The notes beneath the pieces were generated by a model, which saw nothing but the letters and a program-made list of their open reading frames with translations, searched no databases and was not told where the DNA came from. A program made the translations under genes and the position numbers. Source: Methanoculleus bourgensis MS2 (GTDB lineage Archaea > Halobacteriota > Methanomicrobia > Methanomicrobiales > Methanoculleaceae). Taken from it: a DNA stretch of 64,000 nucleotides. Position 1 is the stretch's first letter; each line of letters begins with the position of its first letter. Location: the NCBI RefSeq assembly GCF_000304355.2, contig NC_018227.2, positions 1,426,001-1,490,000 on the forward strand. The letters are read 5' to 3'. Positions 1 through 7,855 of this stretch are shown here, one piece after another.

Positions 1-1
1 C

Positions 2-259
2 GTCCTCTGGAACGTCCTCTACGCGATGGGGATCTGCCCGAACGTGGAGACGGTGCGGATGGAGCATACCCGCAGGTTCCCGGATATCGACGCAGCAGTT
101 GCCGAGTATGGGAAGCAGTACAGGGTCAGGACCCCTGCACAGGAGAGAATGCTCAGGGATTACCTCGCCGGTATGCTCTCGGAGAACGGCGACGACCTGG
201 TGCTCTCCGGCATGACGACGCGGGTGAAGATCTGGTGGGAGGTGGACGGGTGCCGGTGA
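2..259 (+). CDS. SAM-dependent methyltransferase, C-terminal part only
   Basis: The reading frame is open from base 2, so the gene begins before the window. The 85 visible residues start VLWNVLYAMGICPNV, which resembles the distal part of class I methyltransferases, where a hydrophobic strand is followed by a short G-I-x-P-N segment. The protein ends with an amphipathic helix and WWEV. The SAM-binding glycine motif would lie upstream and cannot be seen. The substrate is unknown. The gene is 71 bases upstream of the CooC-like ATPase, so co-transcription is possible. Confidence 0.55.
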   Translation, partial: VLWNVLYAMGICPNVETVRMEHTRRFPDIDAAVAEYGKQYRVRTPAQERMLRDYLAGMLSENGDDLVLSGMTTRVKIWWEVDGCR

Positions 260-330
260 GAGAGGGCGCCCGCCGATCCGGGTACAGGGTGTTGAGTGGT
301 TGTAGAAGAGTATGAGGATGTGAACATAGT

Positions 331-1104
331 ATGAAGATTACCATCTGTGGCAAGGGAGGCAGCGGGAAGAGCAGCGTTGCCGCGCTGCTTGCCCGCGAGT
401 ATGCACGGAGGAACCGTGCGGTACTGGTCGTCGACACCGACGAATCGAACCTCGGGCTGCACCGTCTTCTCGGGACGGACGCCCCTCCTGACCTTATGGA
501 TTACTTCGGGGGCAAGAGAGCAGTGACAGAGAAGATCATGGCTGCGATGCCGGACCCGTCGTCCGTGGACCTGGTGGGGGAGACCTGGACCATCGACGCG
601 ATTCCCGGCGACTATGTCGCACGGGAAAACGGGGTCAGGCTCGTTGCCATTGGGAAGATCCATGACGCCGGGGAGGGGTGCGCCTGCCCGATGGGGATGC
701 TCGCCCGCCAGTTCCTCGACCACCTCGACCTCGGGGATGACGATGTCGTCATCGCCGATACGGAGGCCGGGATCGAACACTTCGGCCGGGGTGTAGACCA
801 GGGGGCCGACGTGGTCCTCATGGTCGTGGACCCGTCGTTTGAGTCGCTCCGGCTCGCGGAGAAGGTCGGGGATATGGCAGCACGGATCGGCGTTCCGCTC
901 TACTACATCTTAAACAGGGTCGACCTCTTCTCGGCCGCCCGGTTGCGCCGGAGCATGCCCGAATCCTCGCGGATCGCCTGCGAGATCCCGCCGGACCCCG
1001 CGATCCTTGCCGCGGGCCTCGACGGCCGGGCGCTGGAACAGAGCCATCCCGGGATCGTCACGCTCGCGGATACGCTGGACGCCACCTGGAGGGGAGGAGC
1101 ATGA
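331..1104 (+). CDS. CooC/MinD-like P-loop ATPase
   Basis: A 257-residue deviant-Walker ATPase of the ParA/MinD/CooC group. The N-terminus has GKGGSGKSS (residues 8-16), then a switch aspartate in VVDTDESNLG (about 34-43), and DDVVIADTEAGIEHFGRG near 138-155. The C-A-C-P motif near residue 114 resembles the paired cysteines CooC uses for metal or for dimerisation. CooC proteins drive nickel insertion into carbon monoxide dehydrogenase, so a metallocentre-maturation role is plausible, but no CODH gene is nearby. The stop overlaps the flavin reductase start as ATGA, implying translational coupling. Confidence 0.85.
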   Translation: MKITICGKGGSGKSSVAALLAREYARRNRAVLVVDTDESNLGLHRLLGTDAPPDLMDYFGGKRAVTEKIMAAMPDPSSVDLVGETWTIDAIPGDYVARENGVRLVAIGKIHDAGEGCACPMGMLARQFLDHLDLGDDDVVIADTEAGIEHFGRGVDQGADVVLMVVDPSFESLRLAEKVGDMAARIGVPLYYILNRVDLFSAARLRRSMPESSRIACEIPPDPAILAAGLDGRALEQSHPGIVTLADTLDATWRGGA

Positions 1105-1685
1105 TTCTCAGGCCCGGGCAGCGGGAGCAGGTACTCCCGCTCCCGGTTACGCTCATCTCGACGGTCTCTGACGACGGCACGAAAAACGTCGCCCCCTGGT
1201 CGAACATAACCCCGATCCTCAGGCCCCTGGACGAGATCGTCCTGGCATCCTGGATAAAGCGCGACACCCTCGAAAACATCCGCGCCACAGGCGAGTTTGT
1301 CGTGAACATCCCCCCGGCATCGATGGTCGAGGAGGTCATGATATGCGCGCGGAACTACCCGCCTGAGGTCGACGAGTTTGCGGAGGCGGGTCTTGCACCC
1401 CGGCCGTCGGTGAAGGTCCGCCCTCCCGGCGTCGGCGGGTGCCTGGCCTGGATGGAGTGCGTGCTCGCCGAGGAGATCGCGCGGGAGAACTACTCCCTCG
1501 TCATCGGAACGGTGGTCCACCTCGAGACCGACGATCGCTGCTTCAACGATGCCGGCGAGATGGACTTCGAGCGGGCAGAGCCACTCTCGGTTATGCTCGG
1601 GCGGGAGGGGATGTGGTTCACCCGGCCCGTCAGGTCGGGACGGTTTGCCCGCTACGCGGAGATGGCCGCCGGCAGGAAGGGTTGA
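1101..1685 (+). CDS. flavin reductase-like FMN-binding split-barrel protein
   Basis: A 194-residue protein of the flavin reductase-like family. It starts with the typical split-barrel strand pattern PVTLISTVSDDGTKNVAPWS, followed by a strand-rich core and the central segment ENIRATGEFVVNIPP. Such proteins bind FMN and, in methanogens, are often small flavoproteins in electron transfer or oxygen defence. The ATG lies inside the stop of the CooC-like ATPase (4-base overlap), so the two are probably made together. Its redox partner is not evident from the sequence. Confidence 0.85.
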   Translation: MILRPGQREQVLPLPVTLISTVSDDGTKNVAPWSNITPILRPLDEIVLASWIKRDTLENIRATGEFVVNIPPASMVEEVMICARNYPPEVDEFAEAGLAPRPSVKVRPPGVGGCLAWMECVLAEEIARENYSLVIGTVVHLETDDRCFNDAGEMDFERAEPLSVMLGREGMWFTRPVRSGRFARYAEMAAGRKG

Positions 1686-1692
1686 CGGCAGG

Positions 1693-2040
1693 TCAGAGCA
1701 TCCCGCACCCGGAGAGGTGATAGAGCCGGCCGACCCGTTCAGCCGCCTCCTCTGATTCCGCCTCCCGGATGCGTTCGAGGATTGTCTCGATATCCTCTTC
1801 AGGCATGCACCCGAGGTCTTCCCGACCGGAGAGGATCTGGTCGGTGAGGTAGCTCCAGTCCTCGTCAGAGAGCCGGCTGACCCGTTCCCTGAAGTCTTCC
1901 TCGTCTGCCGCGATATGGTTTGAGACCGGCGGGAGGATCGAGTGGAACTCGTGCCCGGACTCCGGGCAGATGATCCCCTCGTATTCAGGCGCCAGTTTCC
2001 GTAATATCGCAAAGTCCTTCTCGTCAAATTCGCGTGCCAT
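1693..2040 (-). CDS. hypothetical helical protein
   Basis: A 115-residue acidic protein I do not recognise. It is predicted mostly helical, with two stretches rich in Glu/Asp and Arg (around 48-60 and 80-100), and contains three cysteines (one in IICPESGHEFH, one in LGCMP, and one near the C-terminus in SGCGML). It is convergent with the flavin reductase gene and lies 41 bases downstream of the prenyl synthase stop on the same strand, so it may be the second gene of that operon. No membrane segment or signal peptide is visible. Confidence 0.6.
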   Translation of the reverse strand: MAREFDEKDFAILRKLAPEYEGIICPESGHEFHSILPPVSNHIAADEEDFRERVSRLSDEDWSYLTDQILSGREDLGCMPEEDIETILERIREAESEEAAERVGRLYHLSGCGML

Positions 2041-2081
2041 GGTTCACCAGGCCTCCCGGCGGCTACGGCCGGTACCTCTTC

Positions 2082-2969
2082 TCAGGAAGAGTTTGGGGCG
2101 GGACGGTATTTATCGATGCGGGGGCCGGCGATCGTGATCCCCACAATATCCCGGACCGCCTGTATGAAGGTCCTCTGCTCCCGGGGAGCGAGCAGCCGGA
2201 GCCTGGCCGCCGCACGGGCGATCTCCGCATCAAGCAGCGATGCCAGCGCCCGCCCGACCCTGTCATCTCTCGCGGAGATGCTCTGGAGGAGGAGCGCTTC
2301 GGACCCGGGGCGGCAGTCCCCGGGCACATGCAGATCTGCGATATCGTCTGCAATCTGCATCGCCTTCCCGGCAGAGAGACCAAAGTTTGCAAACGCAGTG
2401 ACGACGTTCTCGTCCGCGCCTGCCGTCATGGCGCCCCATGCTGCCGCAAGCGAAAAAAGGCACCCGGTCTTCCTGGTGATGACCGCATCGTAGAGTTCGA
2501 CCGAAGGGAGGAGCGGCTGCTCAAGCACCTCCCAGGCCACGCCCCTGGTCATGCTCTGCTGGGCCGACGCGAGCATCGTCACATACTGTGAGCCGTACGG
2601 GGCGGCGAGAGCGTAGGGGAGGGCGAGGATACCGACGGCATCGAGCACCGCCCGCCCCTCTCCCCGGGTGAGGTGGTGGGCCGGGGCTCCGCGCCGGACG
2701 ACGTCGCCGTCCAGCATATCGTCGAGGATGAGGCTTGCGGCGTGAGCGAACTCGAGGGCACAGGCAAGGTCGAGCGCCCGGGGAGTGGGGACCGTCATCC
2801 GGGTGAGGGCGGTGTGGACACGGAGGAGAAGCCCGGCCCGCATCCGCTTCCCCTTCAGGAGGAGCGGGAGGACGCCGGGGTCGACTGCCTCCCCATCGCC
2901 CGCCATCTCCTCGATCCGCCGGTTGACCGTGGGCCTGACCTGCTCCAGGTACTCGCGAAACGGCATCAT
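2082..2969 (-). CDS. polyprenyl diphosphate synthase
   Basis: A 295-residue trans-prenyltransferase that condenses isopentenyl diphosphate with an allylic diphosphate to build archaeal lipid or quinone-type side chains. The first [13 protein letters not shown] motif is DDMLD in LILDDMLDGD, followed by two arginines, and the second is DDIAD in QIADDIADLH; GKRMRAGL matches the IPP-binding region. I chose the ATG at 2969 because the longer open frame reaches back into the divergent promoter and its added residues look non-coding. Product chain length cannot be read; the residues before the first motif (LEFAHAASLI) are of a short-to-medium chain type. Confidence 0.88.
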   Translation of the reverse strand: MMPFREYLEQVRPTVNRRIEEMAGDGEAVDPGVLPLLLKGKRMRAGLLLRVHTALTRMTVPTPRALDLACALEFAHAASLILDDMLDGDVVRRGAPAHHLTRGEGRAVLDAVGILALPYALAAPYGSQYVTMLASAQQSMTRGVAWEVLEQPLLPSVELYDAVITRKTGCLFSLAAAWGAMTAGADENVVTAFANFGLSAGKAMQIADDIADLHVPGDCRPGSEALLLQSISARDDRVGRALASLLDAEIARAAARLRLLAPREQRTFIQAVRDIVGITIAGPRIDKYRPAPNSS

Positions 2970-3086
2970 GACGCACTCACAGGATCGCCGGTAAGCTCGC
3001 CCGGGTGGTAAAAAGGTGTGGGTCGATCCGGCGCTGCAGGTATATTCATTATTGTTGCGGGATTCAGGAGTCCCAGGCACGGGAAG

Positions 3087-4037
3087 ATGATGAGGCAGGA
3101 GGGGGTGGCGATCGAGAGAGAACCGGTGTATTTAGAGCCGGGTGACGTGTTCAGGGATTGGCTCGCGGGTGTCCTCGCCGACCGGCTGCCGGAGCATGAC
3201 GGCGACGTCCGGGTCTACCGGATAGAGCCCGCGTCGCACGTCGTCTGCCGCTACGAGTTTGTCGGCACGGGGTTCAGCGTCATCGGCAAATTCTTCGGGG
3301 CGCCGCAGGGTGCAAACACCCGCTACGACCCCGATGCGGCGATGAAGAACGAGTACGACCGGCTCAGGCGCGCGTCCGGCTGGATCCCGGTTCCCGGCGC
3401 TCTTGCGACGAACAGCCGGTTTCACTCGGTCCTTGTGACCGGGTACATCCCTGGCCCGACCATACGGGAACTCCTCGCGGCGGGGGCATCTCTCTATGAC
3501 CCCCTGACCGGCGTCGCGCACCTCCTCCGCCGGCTCCACGACAACACACGGACCTCCTGTAACCGGGAGCGTGAGTTTGCCTACTTTCATAAGGTGCTCG
3601 ACCAGAATGCGCTCCCTGCACCCCTGCGGGAGCGGTTCAACCGCCTGCTCGGGGCGTGGTGGCACAGTACCCGGATCAGCCGGGACGAAGGATGTATGGT
3701 CCACGGCGACGCCACGCCCGCAAACTACCTCTATGACAGCGGGGTCTGGGCGATAGACTTCGAAGGCGCCCGGGACTGTGCCCATCCCATCCGCGACCCC
3801 GGAATCCTCGCGGCGGAGCTCAAGGCGTCGGTCGGGAACACCAGGGCCGAAGACTACATCGGCCACCTCCTCTGGCACTACAGCCGGGGCGAGGCGGAGT
3901 TCCGCTGCCATACCGCCGATCTGCCGTTCTTCATGTCGCTCGGCTACCTCAGGATCGCCCGGCTGCCCTGGCGGGCTGCGGAACGCGACTGGCTGCTCCA
4001 GGAGGCGGAGGCATGTCTCGCCGCAGGCCCGGGGTAG
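3087..4037 (+). CDS. APH-fold small-molecule kinase
   Basis: A protein of about 316 residues in the aminoglycoside phosphotransferase/choline kinase fold. Kinase motifs are clear: the Brenner-type catalytic loop VHGDATPANYLYD with the catalytic Asp, and the metal-binding WAIDFEGARD just after it. The frame stays open to an ATG at 3018, but a TATA-like tatattcatt at about 3040 would place transcription start near 3070, so ATG 3087 fits better. The HAD phosphatase start overlaps its 3' end by 25 bases, suggesting a kinase/phosphatase pair. The substrate is unknown; drug resistance is not implied. Confidence 0.8.
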   Translation: MMRQEGVAIEREPVYLEPGDVFRDWLAGVLADRLPEHDGDVRVYRIEPASHVVCRYEFVGTGFSVIGKFFGAPQGANTRYDPDAAMKNEYDRLRRASGWIPVPGALATNSRFHSVLVTGYIPGPTIRELLAAGASLYDPLTGVAHLLRRLHDNTRTSCNREREFAYFHKVLDQNALPAPLRERFNRLLGAWWHSTRISRDEGCMVHGDATPANYLYDSGVWAIDFEGARDCAHPIRDPGILAAELKASVGNTRAEDYIGHLLWHYSRGEAEFRCHTADLPFFMSLGYLRIARLPWRAAERDWLLQEAEACLAAGPG

Positions 4038-4675
4038 CGGGGGTCCTCTTCGACTGCTACGGGACGCTCATTGATATCCTGACCGATGAGCACGATATCA
4101 GGACCTACCGGTGCCTCTCCCGGTGGCTTCTCTACCAGGGGGTCAGGATCGCGCCCGAGTCCTTGCGGGACTGCTACCTCCGGCGGGTACGGGAGGCGGC
4201 CGACCGGACCGGGGAGCGCTACCCGGAGGTGCGGGTCGAGGAGGTCTTCGCCGGCATCTGCGCCGAACACGGTATGTGGGAGGCTGATTTCGACCGGCTC
4301 GGGGTCGAGGCGGCACGGGCGTTCCGGGCCGCATCTCTCAGGCGGCTCGGGGTTATCGGGAAGAGCCGGCGGCTGCTTGACCTCTTCGGTGCGAAGAAAC
4401 TCGGCGTCGTCTCGAACGGACAGCGAGTCTTCTCAGAGCGGGAGATGCGGGCGCTTAACCTCTACGACCGGTTTGAGGTTGTCATCTTCTCATCAGACCT
4501 CGGTTACAAAAAGCCTGATCCGAGGATATACACGGCTGCCCTCACGCGGATGGGACTTCGCCCCCCCGACGTCCTCTTCATCGGGGACACCTGCGAAGAC
4601 GACGTCCTTGCGCCCCGGAGACTCGGGATGCAGGCGCTGCATGTACGGGAGGCATGGCAGCGCTACGGCGCCTGA
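4013..4675 (+). CDS. HAD-superfamily hydrolase
   Basis: A 220-residue haloacid dehalogenase-type phosphatase. Motif I is FDCYGTL with the nucleophile and acid aspartate position occupied by Asp and Tyr (D-x-Y-G-T), a pattern shared with some haloacid dehalogenases and small phosphatases. Motif II is VVSNGQ, motif III the Lys in YKKPDPRIY, and motif IV the GDTCEDD stretch. An all-alpha cap of C1 type sits between motifs I and II. It overlaps the upstream kinase gene and is probably co-translated with it. The substrate is not predictable. Confidence 0.87.
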   Translation: MSRRRPGVAGVLFDCYGTLIDILTDEHDIRTYRCLSRWLLYQGVRIAPESLRDCYLRRVREAADRTGERYPEVRVEEVFAGICAEHGMWEADFDRLGVEAARAFRAASLRRLGVIGKSRRLLDLFGAKKLGVVSNGQRVFSEREMRALNLYDRFEVVIFSSDLGYKKPDPRIYTAALTRMGLRPPDVLFIGDTCEDDVLAPRRLGMQALHVREAWQRYGA

Positions 4676-4687
4676 GCAGCGGCCCCG

Positions 4688-4700
4688 ATGGGTATATGGT
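4688..4700 (+). promoter_or_regulatory. TATA-like promoter before the RuvC-only gene
   Basis: The sequence gggtatatgg lies about 30 bases before ATG 4728 and after the HAD stop. At the usual archaeal spacing of 24-27 bases it would start a nearly leaderless transcript, so the RuvC-like gene may have its own promoter rather than being a dead fragment. Confidence 0.45.
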
Positions 4701-4727
4701 GCTCCGGTCACCAGTCTTTTCCTGTAC

Positions 4728-5321
4728 ATGGGGGCCATGAAGAGGGGGATGCCACACTCCGCGGATACTCCGCTGCCCGACGATTGGATCGGCGTTGACC
4801 TCAACACCACCGGGCACGTCGCCGTCGTCGCCCACCCGGCGAGCGGCGGGGTGGTGATGCTCGGCGACCTGCCGGAGCACCGGGAGAGCGGGAGCGCCGG
4901 GAGGGGCGGGTCTGCCCGGAAACCCCTGGACCACGAACGCGCCAACCAGAATCAGAAGATCGCAAAAGAGATCGTGAAGATGGCCCGGCAGCTCTGGTGC
5001 GGCATCAAACTCGAGGACCTCACAGGCGCCGGGTTTGCGGGCCGGAAGAAGCGGGGCACCCCCCTCTCGTTCTCCCGGCGTGAGGGGTCGTTCTACCACC
5101 TCCAGAAACTGATCGAGGCCCGGGCGCAGGACGCCGGGGTCCGGATCGTCTACGTGGACCCGGCGTTCACGTCCAGGTGCTGCAGCCGGTGCGGTGAGCC
5201 GGGTATCCGCAAGGGCAAGGAGTTTTTCTGCCCGCAGTGCGGGAACGCCGTTCATGCCGACGTGAACGCGGCGTTCAACATAGCAGCAGCACCGCCGGGA
5301 ACCGGGGCGGGGGTTTCATGA
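4728..5321 (+). CDS. stand-alone RuvC-domain protein related to TnpB (IS605 OrfB)
   Basis: A protein of at most 197 residues that contains only the nuclease half of TnpB. Numbered from the ATG at 4749, it has RuvC-I Asp17 in WIGVDLN, RuvC-II Glu89 in IKLEDLTG, a zinc ribbon C145-x2-C148 and C161-x2-C164, and RuvC-III Asp171 in HADVNAAFNIA. All three catalytic acids are intact, and the Glu-to-Asp distance (82) matches full TnpB. The N-terminal guide-binding half of about 180 residues is absent, with only 52 bases between it and the HAD stop. Starts at 4728, 4737 or 4749 are possible. It may be a transposon remnant or a repurposed nuclease; no right-end element or guide RNA was recognised downstream. 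Confidence 0.75.
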   Translation: MGAMKRGMPHSADTPLPDDWIGVDLNTTGHVAVVAHPASGGVVMLGDLPEHRESGSAGRGGSARKPLDHERANQNQKIAKEIVKMARQLWCGIKLEDLTGAGFAGRKKRGTPLSFSRREGSFYHLQKLIEARAQDAGVRIVYVDPAFTSRCCSRCGEPGIRKGKEFFCPQCGNAVHADVNAAFNIAAAPPGTGAGVS

Positions 5322-5344
5322 TACCTGAGTGCACATAGTCCCGC

Positions 5345-6088
5345 GTGACGAACGAACGGCGGTGGTTGATCACCTTCGGGGCGGGGCTTGTCATCCTCTC
5401 GATCGCGCTCTACGGCCTGCATTACCTGATCTTCCATGATATCCACCACATCGGGATCTATACGCTCGCTGACATCGCGTTCCTCCCGCTTGAGGTCCTC
5501 CTGGTGACGCTCGTCTTTCACCAGGTGCTCGAGTCCCGCGACCGGAAGCAGAGGATGGATAAACTGAACATGGTCATCGGGACGTTCTTCTCCGCCATCG
5601 GAACGCAACTCCTGACTTACATCTCCAACAACGATCCGAACCTGGACGAGATCCGGCCGCAACTGCTGGTCAACGATACCTGGACCGATGAGACGTTCCA
5701 GCGTGTGGAAGGAAGGCTGAAGCGGCATCCCTGTCGCATCAGGATAGAGGATGTCGACCTGGAGGCCGTCAAACGGTTCCTCGGGTCCCGTGAGGAGTTC
5801 CTCCTTCGGTTGCTGGAAAACCCCGTACTCCTCGAACACGAGGCGTTCACCGAACTCCTCAGGGCGGTATTTCACTTCAACGAAGAACTGCAGCGCCGGC
5901 CCGGCTTCTCCGGCCTGCCCGGGACCGATACGGCTCACCTCGCCCACGACCTCGAACGGATCTACGGCCTCCTGATCCGGGAGTGGCTGGACTACATGCA
6001 CTACCTGCAGGAGAACTATCCTTATCTCTTCTCGTTTGCGATGCGGACAAACCCCTTCGACGAGACGGCGACGGCGATCGTGGGGTGA
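5345..6088 (+). CDS. two-TM membrane protein of unknown function
   Basis: A 247-residue protein with a GTG start 23 bases after the RuvC-like gene. The N-terminus holds two hydrophobic segments (about 8-32 and 38-60), followed by a long, mostly helical cytoplasmic region with charged residues and a Trp/Tyr-rich C-terminal part (REWLDYMHYLQENYPYLF). No catalytic motif is seen. The family looks like a small conserved group of membrane-anchored helical proteins. The short gap suggests co-transcription with the RuvC-like gene, but no function links them directly. Confidence 0.7.
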   Translation: MTNERRWLITFGAGLVILSIALYGLHYLIFHDIHHIGIYTLADIAFLPLEVLLVTLVFHQVLESRDRKQRMDKLNMVIGTFFSAIGTQLLTYISNNDPNLDEIRPQLLVNDTWTDETFQRVEGRLKRHPCRIRIEDVDLEAVKRFLGSREEFLLRLLENPVLLEHEAFTELLRAVFHFNEELQRRPGFSGLPGTDTAHLAHDLERIYGLLIREWLDYMHYLQENYPYLFSFAMRTNPFDETATAIVG

Positions 6089-6124
6089 GGGGAGCCCCCG
6101 ACCCCAAAAGACCGCCGTGTCCGG

Positions 6125-6290
6125 GGTGTGATGAACTATCGCCACCTGCACCGGCCCCCTCACGCGGAAGCGCGCGGAATGGCGCGAAGGGGCGTCGCCT
6201 ACATCCGTTACCGAACTTCGCGAACTTCGCGGCTTCGCGTGAGACTCTATTGTCTCCTTATACTGAAAACTCACGCATCACGGGCCACAC
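6125..6290. repeat. dispersed CGCGAAG-type repeat
   Basis: The gap between the convergent genes at 6088 and 6312 holds repeated CGCGAA heptamer-like units in both orientations (cacgcggaagcgcgcgg, gcgcgaagg, then cttcgcgaacttcgcgg and cttcgcgtgag), able to form a long hairpin. It ends with ATACTGAAAACTCACGC (6260-6276), found identically at 27285-27301. It encodes no protein. The repeat may end transcription from both sides. Confidence 0.65.
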
Positions 6291-6311
6291 AATAAGATGA
6301 AAAATAACCCA

Positions 6312-7136
6312 CTACGCAAGGTTCGCCCGGATATGCCGCACCGTCTCGGGATACTGCTGCCTGAGGGCATCCCTCTCCAGGTTCTCCCTGACGATCCACC
6401 TGACATCCTGGTCGTCGAGGGCTGCGAGTTGACGGAGGTACTCAAACCCTATCCCGGGCAGGGCCGCAACGACCCGGCCCAGGGTGTACCCGAGCGCCTT
6501 CCTGAGGGCTACAAATGCCTCGGACTGGCGCTCCCCCGCCGTGTAGACCCGGATCAGGATCTTGCGGTGCAACCTGAGCGCCGCCTCGGCCAGTTCCGGC
6601 TCCGCCTGGAGGTCGGACTCCGCGATACCGGCGGCCGCCGCCCGCATGGGGAGCCACGACCCGGACTCAACCCACCCCTCCAGCCCGGCGACGGTCTCCT
6701 CCTGCCTGGCGACGAGGAGGTCGCAGACCCCGAGCGCCACTGCCTCCCTCACCCGCCGGCGGGGGTCGAGGGAGGCATCCTGCAGCTGGGCGAGCGCCAT
6801 CCCGGTGAATGCGGGTGCGACGGCCCCGATCGCCGCGATACCGAGAACCCCGCAGAGGGGGAGGAACTCATGCGGGTCGCCTGCCGGTGCATCCTCAGGG
6901 GAGACGCAGGCGAGTTCGGTACAGAGGCTCCAGAGAGCCCTGCAATCATTCTCATCGGCAGCCGCATACTCCCTGACGGCATCGGCAAACGCTGCGGCGA
7001 GGTCACGGTTGGCGCGGGGGCCCGGCAGGTTGCTCTCCGCAACCAGACAGGCTATCAGGTCTTCGGCGTTCCCGGTCGCAAGGAACCCCGAGAGTTGCCG
7101 GGCGACCTCCCGGATGTAGGTCTTTCTGCAGGTCAT
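6312..7136 (-). CDS. HEAT-repeat-like protein
   Basis: A 274-residue, all-helical protein built from about seven irregular HEAT-like helix pairs (for example RRRVREAVALGVCDLLVARQ and RKALGYTLGRVVAALP). It resembles archaeal HEAT/DNA-alkylation-repeat-like scaffolds but lacks residues marking a glycosylase. It lies 54 bases downstream of a small GTPase on the same strand, so the two probably form an operon in which the HEAT protein could be an effector or regulator of the GTPase. That pairing is inference. Confidence 0.7.
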   Translation of the reverse strand: MTCRKTYIREVARQLSGFLATGNAEDLIACLVAESNLPGPRANRDLAAAFADAVREYAAADENDCRALWSLCTELACVSPEDAPAGDPHEFLPLCGVLGIAAIGAVAPAFTGMALAQLQDASLDPRRRVREAVALGVCDLLVARQEETVAGLEGWVESGSWLPMRAAAAGIAESDLQAEPELAEAALRLHRKILIRVYTAGERQSEAFVALRKALGYTLGRVVAALPGIGFEYLRQLAALDDQDVRWIVRENLERDALRQQYPETVRHIRANLA

Positions 7137-7190
7137 CGTTCTGTATCCAGATCATCAGCTAGAGCGACCCGGAACCAAAAATAATGATCG

Positions 7191-7676
7191 CTACCCGGCA
7201 ACCAGGGTGGCGACGAAGGCATCCAGGGCTGCATAAACGTTCTCGCCGTTCCGCGCAGAGATGGGATACACCGTCTCCCCCGGCAAATCCCGGCTGATAG
7301 CCCCGGGAGCGGCGCCCGGGCAGTCGCACTTGTTCGCCATGAACGCAAGCGGCACCTCGAGTTCCTTCAGGCGGTCGTAGAGGTGCCGCGTCATCGCATC
7401 CACTCCCCTGGTGGCATCCACAACGATGATTGCACCGTCCATCCCCCGCGCGAGGATCTCCCTGACGAACTCGAACCGCTCCTGGCCCGGGGTCCCGAAG
7501 AGGTAGACCGCCCGGTCCCTCACCTGCAGTCTGCCGAAATCGAAGGCGACGGTCGTGGCGCCCTCTTTCGAGGTAGCCTCGATATTGCGGCTCCCGGAGT
7601 CGAGCGCCTGGATGAAACTGGACTTGCCTGCATTGAACGAACCGAAAACGACGATCTTGAGCCTGCCTTCTGCCAT
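7191..7676 (-). CDS. small Ras/Arf-like GTPase
   Basis: A 161-residue GTPase of the COG2229-type group. The P-loop is GSFNAGKSS, switch I threonine lies in EGATTVAFDFG, switch II is FGTPGQERF (DTPGQ variant with Gly replaced normally and the Asp position taken by Gly), the base-recognition motif is ANKCD, and SAR is present near the C-terminus. Start at ATG 7676 was taken because residues upstream of MAEGRLKIVV look non-coding. In bacteria this family works with Roadblock proteins in polarity or signalling modules; here it is paired with a HEAT-repeat protein instead. Confidence 0.88.
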   Translation of the reverse strand: MAEGRLKIVVFGSFNAGKSSFIQALDSGSRNIEATSKEGATTVAFDFGRLQVRDRAVYLFGTPGQERFEFVREILARGMDGAIIVVDATRGVDAMTRHLYDRLKELEVPLAFMANKCDCPGAAPGAISRDLPGETVYPISARNGENVYAALDAFVATLVAG

Positions 7677-7855
7677 CAGCCTTGTATCGGCCGCTGAATG
7701 TTTTAGCGTTTCGATATCCCCGTGCCTTCGGAGAGCAGGAGGCATACCCGGACACCCCGGAGATGCGTTCTTTCCAGGTGGAAAGGAAAAGGACGCCCCC
7801 CGCCTCGCCGGCCACTCTCAAGAGTGATATACCCGGCAGGCCCAAGGTTACCGGT

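Noticed and set aside
2082-3080. A 332-residue version of the prenyl synthase
   Set aside because: The extra N-terminal residues overlap the divergent promoter region and do not resemble the family start.
4086-4727. The upstream 214 codons of the frame containing the RuvC-like domain
   Set aside because: They run inside the HAD hydrolase gene in another frame and are Ser/Arg/Gly-rich without TnpB features, so they are not the missing N-terminal half.
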